A DNA stretch of 54,383 nt from JBBSEZ01 sp038239195. Lineage in GTDB: Bacteria > Planctomycetota > Planctomycetia > Gemmatales > Gemmataceae. Under the pieces are notes generated by a model. The model did not search any database and was not told the origin of the DNA. It was given only the letters and a program-made list of their open reading frames with translations. Location of the stretch: the NCBI GenBank assembly GCA_038239195.1, contig JBBSEZ010000012.1, forward strand, positions 1 to 54,383. Reading direction: 5' to 3'. This document shows positions 34,709-42,002 of this stretch, piece after piece. Position 1 is the first letter of the stretch, and each line of letters opens with the position of its first letter. The translations under genes were made by a program, and so were the position numbers.

Positions 34709-34712
34709 GGAC

Positions 34713-34764
34713 CGCGCAACGGCAAGCAAGAAGCGCCCCGTCCCCTGGTGCTTGCCGTTGCGCG
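34713..34764. terminator. Bidirectional terminator with a perfect 16-bp stem
   Basis: CGCGCAACGGCAAGCA (34713-34728) pairs perfectly with 34749-34764 around a 20-nt loop. It lies between convergent genes, four bases after one stop and 10 before the other. Confidence 0.8.
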
Positions 34765-34774
34765 GGCTCGAGAG

Positions 34775-34927
34775 TTACTTCTTCTGTTCGGCCTTTTTCT
34801 CCTCGGGGGCGGGCTTGGCCGCCTCGTCCTTCTTGGCCTCCTCTGCCTCCTTTTTCTTCCCGAAGATGGCGTCGTAGCCGTTCGCGAAGTTCTTGGTCTC
34901 GGCCAGGCCGATGCGGATAATGCTCAT
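34775..34927 (-). CDS. 50-residue Lys/Glu/Ala-rich protein
   Basis: This short gene encodes 50 residues starting MSIIRIGLAETKNFANGYDA and ending in a lysine/glutamate/alanine-rich tail. The ATG at 34925-34927 has a perfect AGGAGG eight bases upstream, which is the main evidence that it is real. The first 25 residues look ordered; the rest is a charged low-complexity helix. I recall similar short proteins in other planctomycetes but cannot name the family. No membrane or export signal is visible. Confidence 0.72.
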   Translation of the reverse strand: MSIIRIGLAETKNFANGYDAIFGKKKEAEEAKKDEAAKPAPEEKKAEQKK

Positions 34928-35360
34928 CGCTCAAACCTCCTGGGCTTCGATGGGGGGTGCGGAACGCGGCCGCGGTTTGAGGGCGTCTCTCGCGCGGCAG
35001 GCGTTTGGCAGGCTCTCCCTCTAATTTACCCTCTGCGCGGGGCGTGTCAACGGCCCCGATTCGTCCGCCCTTCCTCGCCGAGGGCGCAGACGACTCGCGT
35101 GATCGACGCGGACCTCGACACGACGCGGTCCGCCTTCGGCCTCGCCACGCTGAGCCCGTTTGACAAGGACGGCCGCGTTGCCACGGTGACGGACCGGGAC
35201 GAGCGGATGCGCGTCGTCCGCGCCCCGCCAAACACGTGAGCGGGCCTTTGCTCCGAAAATGTCCCACCTGCAAACACCAAAGCTCCTCGGTCGATTTTCG
35301 TCCGCACCGTTCGAGCATCAGCACTCCGAGGATGCGGTACGAGCCCATGCTCGATACGGT
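34928..35360. other. Gene-free stretch of 433 nt
   Basis: Short open frames on both strands lack good starts, family similarity and coding character. The stretch presumably carries the promoter of the 50-residue gene and a spacer before the convergent rtcA stop at 35361. I see no repeat or RNA structure of note. Confidence 0.6.
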
Positions 35361-36395
35361 TCAGCGGACGCGCACGACGCCGGGCTGACCTTCTTCTCCT
35401 TCGCAGACGATCTCGCGCTCCAGAAACCGCCCGATCACCGCGACGTTCGTCGTGAGGTGCGTCGTGATCTCGGCGACGCGGTACTCCGAGGGCCCCTCCG
35501 CCACGGCGAGCGGAAGCACGATCTGATCGGCGCTGTGGGCATCGACCAACGCCTCGCCGGCCTGAAGGTAGGCGATGACCTGATCGGCGGCCTCGTCGGC
35601 CACGCCCTCGGCCGGCTTGCCCCGCGCCCCCAGCGCGAAGAACGACGTCGGCACCGGCTGCGTGTCCAGCTCGACGAACACGACGCTGCCCGGCCCGCCC
35701 TCCCAGCTCTCCTCGCGCAGCTCGACGGCGAGCCCGAATCGCTCCAGGCGCTGCGTAGCCCGCCGGGCCTGGCGGCGGGCGATGTTGCGGTCGAGCCCCG
35801 CGACGGCGCTGAAGCCGCGCGCCTTCACCGGGCCCCGGGCGGGCAATTTGACACCGCGCAGGCTGGCACAGGGCTGGATCGACGCCCGGACCGTTCCGCC
35901 GCCGCGCGGGTAGAAGCCGGGCCGCACCAGTCGCAGGGAGACGTGGAGGCCAAACTGCTCGAGGTAGCGGCGCCAGGTGGAATCGAGGAAGTGAAACGCG
36001 GGGCTGGTGCTGACGTGCGTCCCGCCGACGAGCGTGAGCTCGCTGGGGCCGCTGCCGCGCAGGGCGAGGGGCAGGTAGACCGTGTGGAGGACCAGGCCGG
36101 TGGCGCCGGCGGTGCCGATGTCGAAGTGGTAGGTGCCGTGCTGGACGGCGCCCGGCTGAAATTCCAGGTCGGAGCTGCCGCGCGAAGCGCCGCGCGTGGC
36201 CGCCTGCCCGATCGCGGCCGCGGCCTCGACGCTTTTCAGGTGCTGGGGCTGCAAGCCGGGCTTGGCCCGGCCGGCGCGGACGTGGCGCAGGTGAAAGGGG
36301 CGCCCGGTCAGCAAGGACAACGCGAGACTGGTGCGCAGGATCTGCCCACCCCCCTCGCCGAACGACCCGTCCAGTTCGATGCGTTCGTTGCTCAT
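35361..36395 (-). CDS. rtcA: RNA 3'-terminal phosphate cyclase
   Basis: This 344-residue protein matches the length of RtcA, which converts RNA 3'-phosphates to 2',3'-cyclic phosphates using ATP. Visible motifs are the N-terminal MSNERIELDGSFGEGGGQIL, GPSELTLVGGTHVSTSP near the middle, RPGFYPRGGG, and the catalytic histidine (His287) in VDAHSADQIVLPLA. The start ATG 36393-36395 is a few bases after AAGGG; the frame extends upstream but without family similarity. RtcB, RtcR and RNA repair partners are absent here. A minus-strand lipoprotein gene lies 47 nt upstream. Confidence 0.93.
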   Translation of the reverse strand: MSNERIELDGSFGEGGGQILRTSLALSLLTGRPFHLRHVRAGRAKPGLQPQHLKSVEAAAAIGQAATRGASRGSSDLEFQPGAVQHGTYHFDIGTAGATGLVLHTVYLPLALRGSGPSELTLVGGTHVSTSPAFHFLDSTWRRYLEQFGLHVSLRLVRPGFYPRGGGTVRASIQPCASLRGVKLPARGPVKARGFSAVAGLDRNIARRQARRATQRLERFGLAVELREESWEGGPGSVVFVELDTQPVPTSFFALGARGKPAEGVADEAADQVIAYLQAGEALVDAHSADQIVLPLAVAEGPSEYRVAEITTHLTTNVAVIGRFLEREIVCEGEEGQPGVVRVR

Positions 36396-36442
36396 GCCCT
36401 TCAGGAGAACACGTGGAGCGAGGAAGTTCACGCGCAAATCCG

Positions 36443-37324
36443 CTAGCGCGACGTGCCCCGCGCCGACGTCCACCCCGCCTGGAGCGCCAGCGGGGGAGAC
36501 TTCGTGATCGACTCGTCGGCCGGCGGGCCCGAGCGCGCGCGCGAGGTGCGAATCACCAGCAACTTCTGCTTCTGCGGCGGCGCGTCATTCCGGAAGCAGC
36601 GCTGTCCCAGCGTGTCGGGCGGATCGAGCCAGGTGCCGACGACCACGTACTCGCTCGGCCCGACCGTCAGCTCCCAGCCCACGGCAGGGTAGGCCTTCTC
36701 CGGCTGCTTGACCTGCGCGTTCCAGTCGAGGGCCCCGTCCGGCGCTTTCTGGGCGGACACCATGCGCACCTGCTGGCCGTGCCTCACCTGGGGCGTGAAG
36801 CGCAGCAGGACGCGGCCCTCGTCGGCCAGCGTCGGCAGCACTTCGAGGAAGCACTGCGCGTCGGCGAGCGACACTTCTTCCTCAACTCCGGGGGCCTCGA
36901 GGCGGAACGTGCAGGACTTGCAAACGGGGCCCAGCGCCACCGCCAGCGCATCGCCCGCGTGACGGCGGATGTGGCGCGGGTCCGGGCAGCTGCGCCGCGA
37001 TGCCAGGAGGCGCTGCAGCCCGGCCGGCGGAAGGCCGGCGATCCGGCAGACGCGAAAGCCGTTCTTCGCCAAAATGGGGGCCCGTTCCAGCGCCACGCCC
37101 TGCTCGTCGGCAAGCTCCCAGAGCTCGCGATTGAGGAAGCGATCCCCCCACGGCTGCTCGACGACGGCGACGTCCAGAAGGACGACGTCCTCGCCGGTCG
37201 GCCCCTCGAAGTGCCCGCGCGAAGCGCTCGAGGCCAGGGCGGTCACTTTCTCCGCCCGGGAGGTAGAGCAACCCGCCAGCATGGCGCACCACAGCGCGAT
37301 CGCCCCGGCGTACCAAGTGCGCAT
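36443..37324 (-). CDS. Lipoprotein, unknown function
   Basis: This 293-residue protein starts at ATG 37322-37324 after GGAAGGG. Residues 1-20 form a signal peptide with lipobox LAGC (Cys about 19). The mature protein is mixed alpha/beta with a central segment FLEVLPTLADEGRVLLRFTP and a C-terminal disordered tail. Cysteines in CPDPRH and CKSC are not obviously metal sites. No family is recognised. It is followed by rtcA on the same strand, but a functional link is not evident. Confidence 0.68.
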   Translation of the reverse strand: MRTWYAGAIALWCAMLAGCSTSRAEKVTALASSASRGHFEGPTGEDVVLLDVAVVEQPWGDRFLNRELWELADEQGVALERAPILAKNGFRVCRIAGLPPAGLQRLLASRRSCPDPRHIRRHAGDALAVALGPVCKSCTFRLEAPGVEEEVSLADAQCFLEVLPTLADEGRVLLRFTPQVRHGQQVRMVSAQKAPDGALDWNAQVKQPEKAYPAVGWELTVGPSEYVVVGTWLDPPDTLGQRCFRNDAPPQKQKLLVIRTSRARSGPPADESITKSPPLALQAGWTSARGTSR

Positions 37325-37472
37325 GACCGCCCTTCCTTGTCCGTGGGCCTGCCTCGGTCGGTTTCGGAGAGGACGTGGGGTGATAGCGACACAAGCCCGG
37401 CCGGTCAAGAGGAGAACCGATCCATCGAGCGAGCGCGTGGAGGGCGTTGCCTCGGCGCACTATCATCTCCTT

Positions 37473-37540
37473 GGGCGAGCGGCAGGAGTTGGTTTGCTGT
37501 AGGACGGCTCGGGAGAGCCGTCCTACAGGGAAGCTTTTTT
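37473..37540 (+). repeat. REP-like element, left copy
   Basis: GGGCGAGCGGCAGGAGTTGG leads into a perfect 14-bp hairpin (CTGTAGGACGGCTC, 37497-37510, with 37515-37528, loop GGGA), followed by GGAAGCTTTTTT. Apart from extra stem, the same arrangement is found in inverted orientation at 38367-38476. With its T-run this copy could also terminate transcription. Confidence 0.85.
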
Positions 37541-37592
37541 CCAGCCGGTCGCTTTGGCCCGCCCACAGAGCTCCCGTTCCTGGAGAAACGAC

Positions 37593-38357
37593 ATGGCGCC
37601 AAGCATCTTCGACCTGACCGGCAAAGTGGCCCTGGTGACGGGCGGCAGCAAGGGGCTCGGCAAGGCAATGGCCCGCGGGCTGGCCGAGGTCGGGGCCGAC
37701 GTCATCATCGCGAGCCGGCACGAAAACGAGCTGCGGGCCGCCCTGGCGGAGGTCCTGGAGGGCACGGGCCGCCGCGGCGCCTACTTCGTCTCCGACATGA
37801 GCAAGCGGGGCGAGGCGGAGAAGCTGGCGAAGGCCGCCCTCGACAAGATGGGGCGCATCGACGTCCTCATCAACAACGCCGGCACCAACAAGCCCGAGGC
37901 CATCGACGCCATCACCGATCAAACCTGGGACGAGGTGCTCCAGATCAACCTAAGCTCCGTCATGGCGCTGACCCGCGCCTTGGTGCCGCAGATGAAAGAG
38001 CGCCGTTGGGGGCGGATCATCCACATTTCCTCGGTCCTGGCCTTCGTCTCCAAGGAAAAGCGGAACACCTACTCGGTCACCAAGGCGGCGCTGCTCGGCC
38101 TGGCCCGCGCCAGCGCGCTCGACCTCGGCGCCTTCGGCATCACGGTCAACTGCATCGCGCCGGGGCCATTCCTCACCGACCTCCCCGCTTCGGTACTGTC
38201 GGCGGCCGAGCAAAAGGTGTTCGCCGAGCGCACGGCCCTCGGGCGCTGGGGCGACCCCCGCGAGTTGGTCGGGCCGACCCTGATGCTCGCCAGCGAGGCC
38301 GGCAGCTACGTGACCGGGCAGGCCCTCGTCGTCGATGGCGGCTTCCTGGCGCGCTGA
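37593..38357 (+). CDS. SDR-family oxidoreductase
   Basis: This 254-residue classical short-chain dehydrogenase/reductase starts at ATG 37593, seven bases after GGAG. The Rossmann motif is TGGSKGLGKAMA (about residues 15-26), NNAG is near residue 90, and the catalytic residues are Ser in HISSVLAF (about 141-142) and YSVTK (about 155-159). The C-terminal GDPRELVGPTLMLASEAGSY and VVDGGF are typical of glucose-1-dehydrogenase or 3-oxoacyl-ACP-reductase-like members. The substrate is not determined. The gene is bracketed by inverted copies of a REP-like element. Confidence 0.9.
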   Translation: MAPSIFDLTGKVALVTGGSKGLGKAMARGLAEVGADVIIASRHENELRAALAEVLEGTGRRGAYFVSDMSKRGEAEKLAKAALDKMGRIDVLINNAGTNKPEAIDAITDQTWDEVLQINLSSVMALTRALVPQMKERRWGRIIHISSVLAFVSKEKRNTYSVTKAALLGLARASALDLGAFGITVNCIAPGPFLTDLPASVLSAAEQKVFAERTALGRWGDPRELVGPTLMLASEAGSYVTGQALVVDGGFLAR

Positions 38358-38366
38358 CGCTCGCTC

Positions 38367-38476
38367 AGGCGAGCGGCAGGAAAGCCTCCCTGTAGGACGG
38401 CCCTCCTGAGCCGTCCATGCCCGGAGGACGGCTCAGGAGGGCCGTCCTACAGCAAACCAAGTCCTGCCCCTCGCCT
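38367..38476 (-). repeat. REP-like element, right copy, inverted
   Basis: A perfect 27-bp stem (38390-38416 with 38426-38452, 9-nt loop) is flanked by further imperfect complementarity (AGGCGAGCGGCAGGA with TCCTGCCCCTCGCCT). Read on the minus strand it matches the element at 37473-37540, including GGCAGGA(C/G)TTGGTTTG and CTACAGGGA(G/A)GCTT. It follows the SDR gene by nine bases. Confidence 0.9.
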
Positions 38477-38649
38477 CAAGACGGCGGGCGCGGAAGTCGA
38501 TGTAGGCTGGGGGCAACGAGCGCCGCCGGGCCACTGGAGAAAGCGCTCCCCTTGCGACTCGAGTTCTTCTTCGACCGAGCCCCTTGCGACGAGAGGCTTT
38601 TCGATCGATCCGAGGGGTTGCGCGCGGTGGGGAAATCACGAGGGTCGGC

Positions 38650-38678
38650 TTGCACGGCGGGAGAAGCGACGGTAGGAT
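38650..38678 (+). promoter_or_regulatory. Weak promoter candidate for the 161-residue gene
   Basis: TTGCAC (38650-38655), 17 nt, TAGGAT (38673-38678). Only 3/6 and 4/6 matches, but correct spacing and 60 nt upstream of ATG 38737. Confidence 0.2.
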
Positions 38679-38736
38679 ACACTCGGAATCTGTCGTGCAT
38701 CCTTGGACGCACCCTGGAAGAGAGTAGAGGCAACGA

Positions 38737-39222
38737 ATGCCCGAGACCACCACCCTGCGAGCGAGCCGATTCGCGGGCGAGCGTGTCGAGGGCGCCTCCG
38801 GTAGAGGGTTCGGGCCCATGGAAAAGTCCAGCGTTTACGTGGACGGGGAGCAGGAAGCCCTGCGCTACAAGTGGATCGAGAGCGAGAAAGCCGGGTGCGA
38901 TCTGGGCGAGGCCGCCATTCGCCGCTGGGTCCAGCACCACTGGTGGGGCTACCTCCGGGCCCGCTGGCTGGAGCACCTGCAAGGCCGGCGCTTCTGGGTC
39001 GAGCTCGACCGCGGAGACTTTGGCTTGCTCCAACGCAAGTTCATCGACAACACCCTCCTCCTCGATCGCATCCTCGATCGTCTGAAAGCCGGACAGGAAA
39101 ACCTCGACATCATCTGTTGGGCCCAAAACTGGGGCATCTGCATCGATACCGTCCTCCAGATCCTCGAGGCCCTCGACATCAACAGCCGTCGCCTGGCCCA
39201 CCGCTTCGACCCCGTGATGTGA
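38737..39222 (+). CDS. Conserved-looking cytoplasmic protein, unknown function
   Basis: This 161-residue protein starts at ATG 38737, six bases after AGAGG. A second start at ATG 38818 begins MEKSSVYVDGEQEALRYKW, which looks like the conserved N-terminus, and would leave 134 residues. The protein is helical and Trp-rich (WVQHHWWGYLRARWLEHLQG), with a second segment DRGDFGLLQRKFIDNTLLLD and a C-terminal NWGICIDTVLQILEALDIN. I recall close planctomycete relatives but no named family. It is convergent with the FolK fusion gene (18 nt apart). Confidence 0.65.
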   Translation: MPETTTLRASRFAGERVEGASGRGFGPMEKSSVYVDGEQEALRYKWIESEKAGCDLGEAAIRRWVQHHWWGYLRARWLEHLQGRRFWVELDRGDFGLLQRKFIDNTLLLDRILDRLKAGQENLDIICWAQNWGICIDTVLQILEALDINSRRLAHRFDPVM

Positions 39223-39240
39223 CCCCGCCCACCGCCCTCT

Positions 39241-40503
39241 TCAGCGCACCGCCCCCCCGTTGACCCGGACGATCTGCCCGTCGAGATAGCGCGCCCCCGG
39301 TGAGACCAACCAGCGCACCGTCGCCGCCACGTCGCTGGGCCGCCCCCATCGTTGGAGGGGCGTCTCCTGGCGCACGCGCTCCTGCCACGCGCTCGACGCT
39401 TGCTCGCCCCAGGCGGTCCGTATCCACCCCGGCGCGGCGCAGTGAACGCGCACCTGCGGAGCGAGGCTCAAGGCCAGGCTGCGGCTAAAGGCCATCACCG
39501 CCCCTTTCGTGGCGGCGAAGAGCTCCCCACTGTCGCCTGCCATTCCCGTCTCGGCCTGGTCCCAACCCACGTTGACGATCGTGCCGCCCTGGCCCGCCTT
39601 CATGCGCTGGCCGAGCGCGCGACTCAGGAGCATCGTCGCCCGTACGTCGATGGCCAGGAGCGCCTCCAGCTTGCGCTCGAACGCCCAGCGGGCCCCCTCG
39701 CCGGTGAGCGTGTCGGCGCCGGCGTTGTTGACCACCACGTCGAGCCCGTCCCAAACGCCCCAGGCGCGCTCCGCCAGCTCCGCCCATCCGGAGGGCTCGC
39801 CGAGGTCGGCGAGCACCACTTCCCCGCGCACGCCATCGAGACGAGCCCTGGCCGCGACCTCCTCGGCGGCGGCCCCGCGCCGGCCGTGGATGAGCACGTC
39901 GGCCCCCGCGCAGGCTAGCTCCAGCGCGATGGCCCGCCCGATCCCGCTCGTCGAGCCGGTGACCAGGGCGCGCACGCCGGAAAGCTCGCGCCCCGGCGCC
40001 GCGCCGAAGGGCCGCACGCCCGTCAACTCGGCGAGCAAATCGGCGACCGTGCGGCCGAGGACCGGGTGGACGAGCCCCGGGGCGATCTCCGCGAGCGGTC
40101 GCAGGACGAAAGCTCTCTCGGGCATGCGGGGGTGGGGCAGGGTGAGGTCGGCGCCCTGGCGCACGACGTCGCCGTACAGCAGCAGGTCGAGGTCGATGGT
40201 GCGCGGGCCGTCCTTCTCGCGGCGCTCCCGGCCCACGGCCGCCTCGATCTCCAAAATCGCTCGAAGAAGGGCGTCGGGGCCGAGGGCGGTCTCCACCTCG
40301 ACGGCGCCGTTCAGATAAGCACCCTGGCCCGCCGGCCCGCCCACCGGCGCGGTCTCGTAGAGCGAGGAGGTGCGCCCGACCTCGACGCCGGGGACCGCGC
40401 GGAGCGCGGTGAGGGCGCGGTCGATGCAGCCGCGCCGGTCGCCGAGGTTGCTCCCGAAGGCGAGGTAGGCCAGCACGGGCGCCTGTCCGGGCCCATCCTT
40501 CAT
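39241..40503 (-). CDS. folK: FolK fused to a degenerate SDR domain
   Basis: This 420-residue protein has an N-terminal HPPK domain (about residues 8-165): YLAFGSNLGDRRG, VGRTSSLYETAPVGGPAGQG, the metal-binding DGPRTIDLDLLLYGD and LPHPRMPERAFVL. HPPK transfers pyrophosphate from ATP to 6-hydroxymethyl-dihydropterin in folate synthesis. After a 20-residue linker comes an SDR domain (about 180-420) with TGSTSGIGRAIAL and NNAGAD. The catalytic Tyr of YxxxK is Phe (FAATK), and the usual Ser motif reads VNVGWDQ, so the SDR active site seems altered. A pteridine-reductase-like role is inferred from the fusion only. ATG 40501-40503 follows AAGGAGGAAGG and overlaps the upstream stop by 4 nt. Confidence 0.85.
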   Translation of the reverse strand: MKDGPGQAPVLAYLAFGSNLGDRRGCIDRALTALRAVPGVEVGRTSSLYETAPVGGPAGQGAYLNGAVEVETALGPDALLRAILEIEAAVGRERREKDGPRTIDLDLLLYGDVVRQGADLTLPHPRMPERAFVLRPLAEIAPGLVHPVLGRTVADLLAELTGVRPFGAAPGRELSGVRALVTGSTSGIGRAIALELACAGADVLIHGRRGAAAEEVAARARLDGVRGEVVLADLGEPSGWAELAERAWGVWDGLDVVVNNAGADTLTGEGARWAFERKLEALLAIDVRATMLLSRALGQRMKAGQGGTIVNVGWDQAETGMAGDSGELFAATKGAVMAFSRSLALSLAPQVRVHCAAPGWIRTAWGEQASSAWQERVRQETPLQRWGRPSDVAATVRWLVSPGARYLDGQIVRVNGGAVR

Positions 40504-41384
40504 CCTTCCTCCTTCCGAGGAGTGAGCCAGGAGAGGATGATTCCTGCAAAGTACGTCCCGCCGACGCTGGACGGCTGGCCTGGCTGGGCCCCGTAACCCC
40601 CGTCGGCGTTACGACAGCGCGCAACGAACGCCCCGAGGTCGGCGGCGCGCGCCGGCTTCGCTTTCAGCATGTGGTAGGTGCGCATCACCCGGTAGGTGGT
40701 TTCGAGGTCCGAGCCCTTGGCGCTGGCCTTGGCGTAGCCGCCATCCTTGCCCTGCTTGGCGTCGAGCGCTTTGACGACGCCCTCGGGCTTGGCGAGCTTG
40801 CCTCCCAGGCGCAGCACGGCGGCGACGACGCCGCCCGTGTCGCGGGCCAGACCATCGCCCTTGCCGAAGGTGCCGTCGGGGTTTTGCCCTTTCCCCAGAT
40901 CGCGCAGCCACGCCTCATTTTTCGACGAGCGCTGGCGGATGGCTTCGAGCCCGGCCGCCGCCATGCGCACCTCCTCGAAGCGCTGCGCGTTCTCGACGAG
41001 GAAGGCAATCGCGGGCGCCTGGTAGTCCCCCACGGGGGCCTTCAACTCGACGAGCGCCATGAGGCCGACGGAGGTGACCACGACGTCCGGCTTCCCCTTC
41101 GGGGCGTCGGAGAAGCCGCCCGCCTTCTTGTCGAAGCAGCTCTTGACGAACACGAGGCACGCCTTCTTGCCGGCCACGTCCCCGCCGAAGTAGCGGGTGG
41201 CCCGCAGCGCCGACGAGGTGGCCCGCAGGCTCGACGGCGCTGCCTTCGCCGTCGGCCGGAAGCCCCCGTCATCGTTCTGGAGCTTGCGCAGATACGCGAG
41301 CGTTTCTTTCTTCTGGTCCGCCGTCTGTGCCGCTGTCGAGCAGGCGAAGAACAGCACAGCACCGACCGCGATAAACTTCTTCAC
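40500..41384 (-). CDS. Exported prenyltransferase/terpene-cyclase-fold repeat protein
   Basis: This 294-residue protein starts at GTG 41382-41384, seven bases after GAGGAG. The signal peptide (about 1-20) is followed by a mature domain of repeats of the prenyltransferase/squalene-cyclase type: 'QNDDGGFRPTAKAA', 'KDGGYAKASAKGSDLETTYR' and 'NADGGYGAQPGQPSSVGGTY'. These are alpha-alpha toroid motifs (QxDGGxxG...T). In enzymes this fold binds isoprenoids; an exported version may be a binding or structural protein. The end overlaps the folK start (ATGA) and its start overlaps the upstream stop (GTGA). Confidence 0.82.
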   Translation of the reverse strand: MKKFIAVGAVLFFACSTAAQTADQKKETLAYLRKLQNDDGGFRPTAKAAPSSLRATSSALRATRYFGGDVAGKKACLVFVKSCFDKKAGGFSDAPKGKPDVVVTSVGLMALVELKAPVGDYQAPAIAFLVENAQRFEEVRMAAAGLEAIRQRSSKNEAWLRDLGKGQNPDGTFGKGDGLARDTGGVVAAVLRLGGKLAKPEGVVKALDAKQGKDGGYAKASAKGSDLETTYRVMRTYHMLKAKPARAADLGAFVARCRNADGGYGAQPGQPSSVGGTYFAGIILSWLTPRKEEG

Positions 41385-41989
41385 GCGACAACTCCTCTCT
41401 CCGGGCGAGCACGCCAGCGCAGCACGAACACCACCGCCAGCCCCGCGAACAGAAGCGCCCCCGCCCAGCGAATTGGGCCCGTCTCGTAGACCACGGTGGC
41501 GTTGAACGTCACGAACGCCATGAAGCCGTGCAGCGCCCGGTCGATCCAGGAGGGCCGCTCCGCGTAGCTCTCCGCCCACGTCCACCACCACAGCACGTCG
41601 GCCGTCCACGCCAGGGTGAACAGGTGCGACAGATAGATCCCGGGCCCGAAACCGCTGCGGGCCTCGACGTGAGCGATGGCCTCGGCGTGGGACCAATGAT
41701 GATAGTAGTGGAACGCCATGCCGAGGTGTATGAGGTAGGTCGCCAGCCCGAGCGACCAGTACCAGCGAGCCGCGCGAACGCGCCACGACAGTCCACGCCA
41801 CTCGTCGGGGCGGAGCAGCAGCACGATCGCCACGGCGGGGGCGTAGCAAAGCAGGGCCAGGCGCACGGTGTGCCGGGTGAGGTCGTCGCCGGGATCGGCA
41901 GATTCGCCCAGCGAGGGCGCCAGCAGCACGGCAAGGAGAAGGAGGGCCCAGAGGCCGACCAGCAGCGGGCCGAGGCGTTCGCGATGCAT
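41381..41989 (-). CDS. Multi-helix membrane protein
   Basis: This 202-residue protein starts at ATG 41987-41989, just after a GAAGGGGGGG tract. It has about five hydrophobic helices (near 10-27, 43-60, 78-95, 120-140 and 170-192). Loops carry HYYHHWSHAEA and WWWTWAES, histidine- and tryptophan-rich stretches that could bind a cofactor or be structural. No family is recognised. It is translationally coupled to the exported repeat protein (GTGA overlap) and lies 13 nt after the DRG-type GTPase stop. Confidence 0.7.
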   Translation of the reverse strand: MHRERLGPLLVGLWALLLLAVLLAPSLGESADPGDDLTRHTVRLALLCYAPAVAIVLLLRPDEWRGLSWRVRAARWYWSLGLATYLIHLGMAFHYYHHWSHAEAIAHVEARSGFGPGIYLSHLFTLAWTADVLWWWTWAESYAERPSWIDRALHGFMAFVTFNATVVYETGPIRWAGALLFAGLAVVFVLRWRARPERGVVA

Positions 41990-42002
41990 GTTCGCCCCCC
42001 CT

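Noticed and set aside
35047..35307. 86-residue minus-strand frame in the spacer before rtcA
   Set aside because: No ribosome site, no family similarity and an Arg/Ser/Thr-rich composition typical of non-coding GC-rich DNA.
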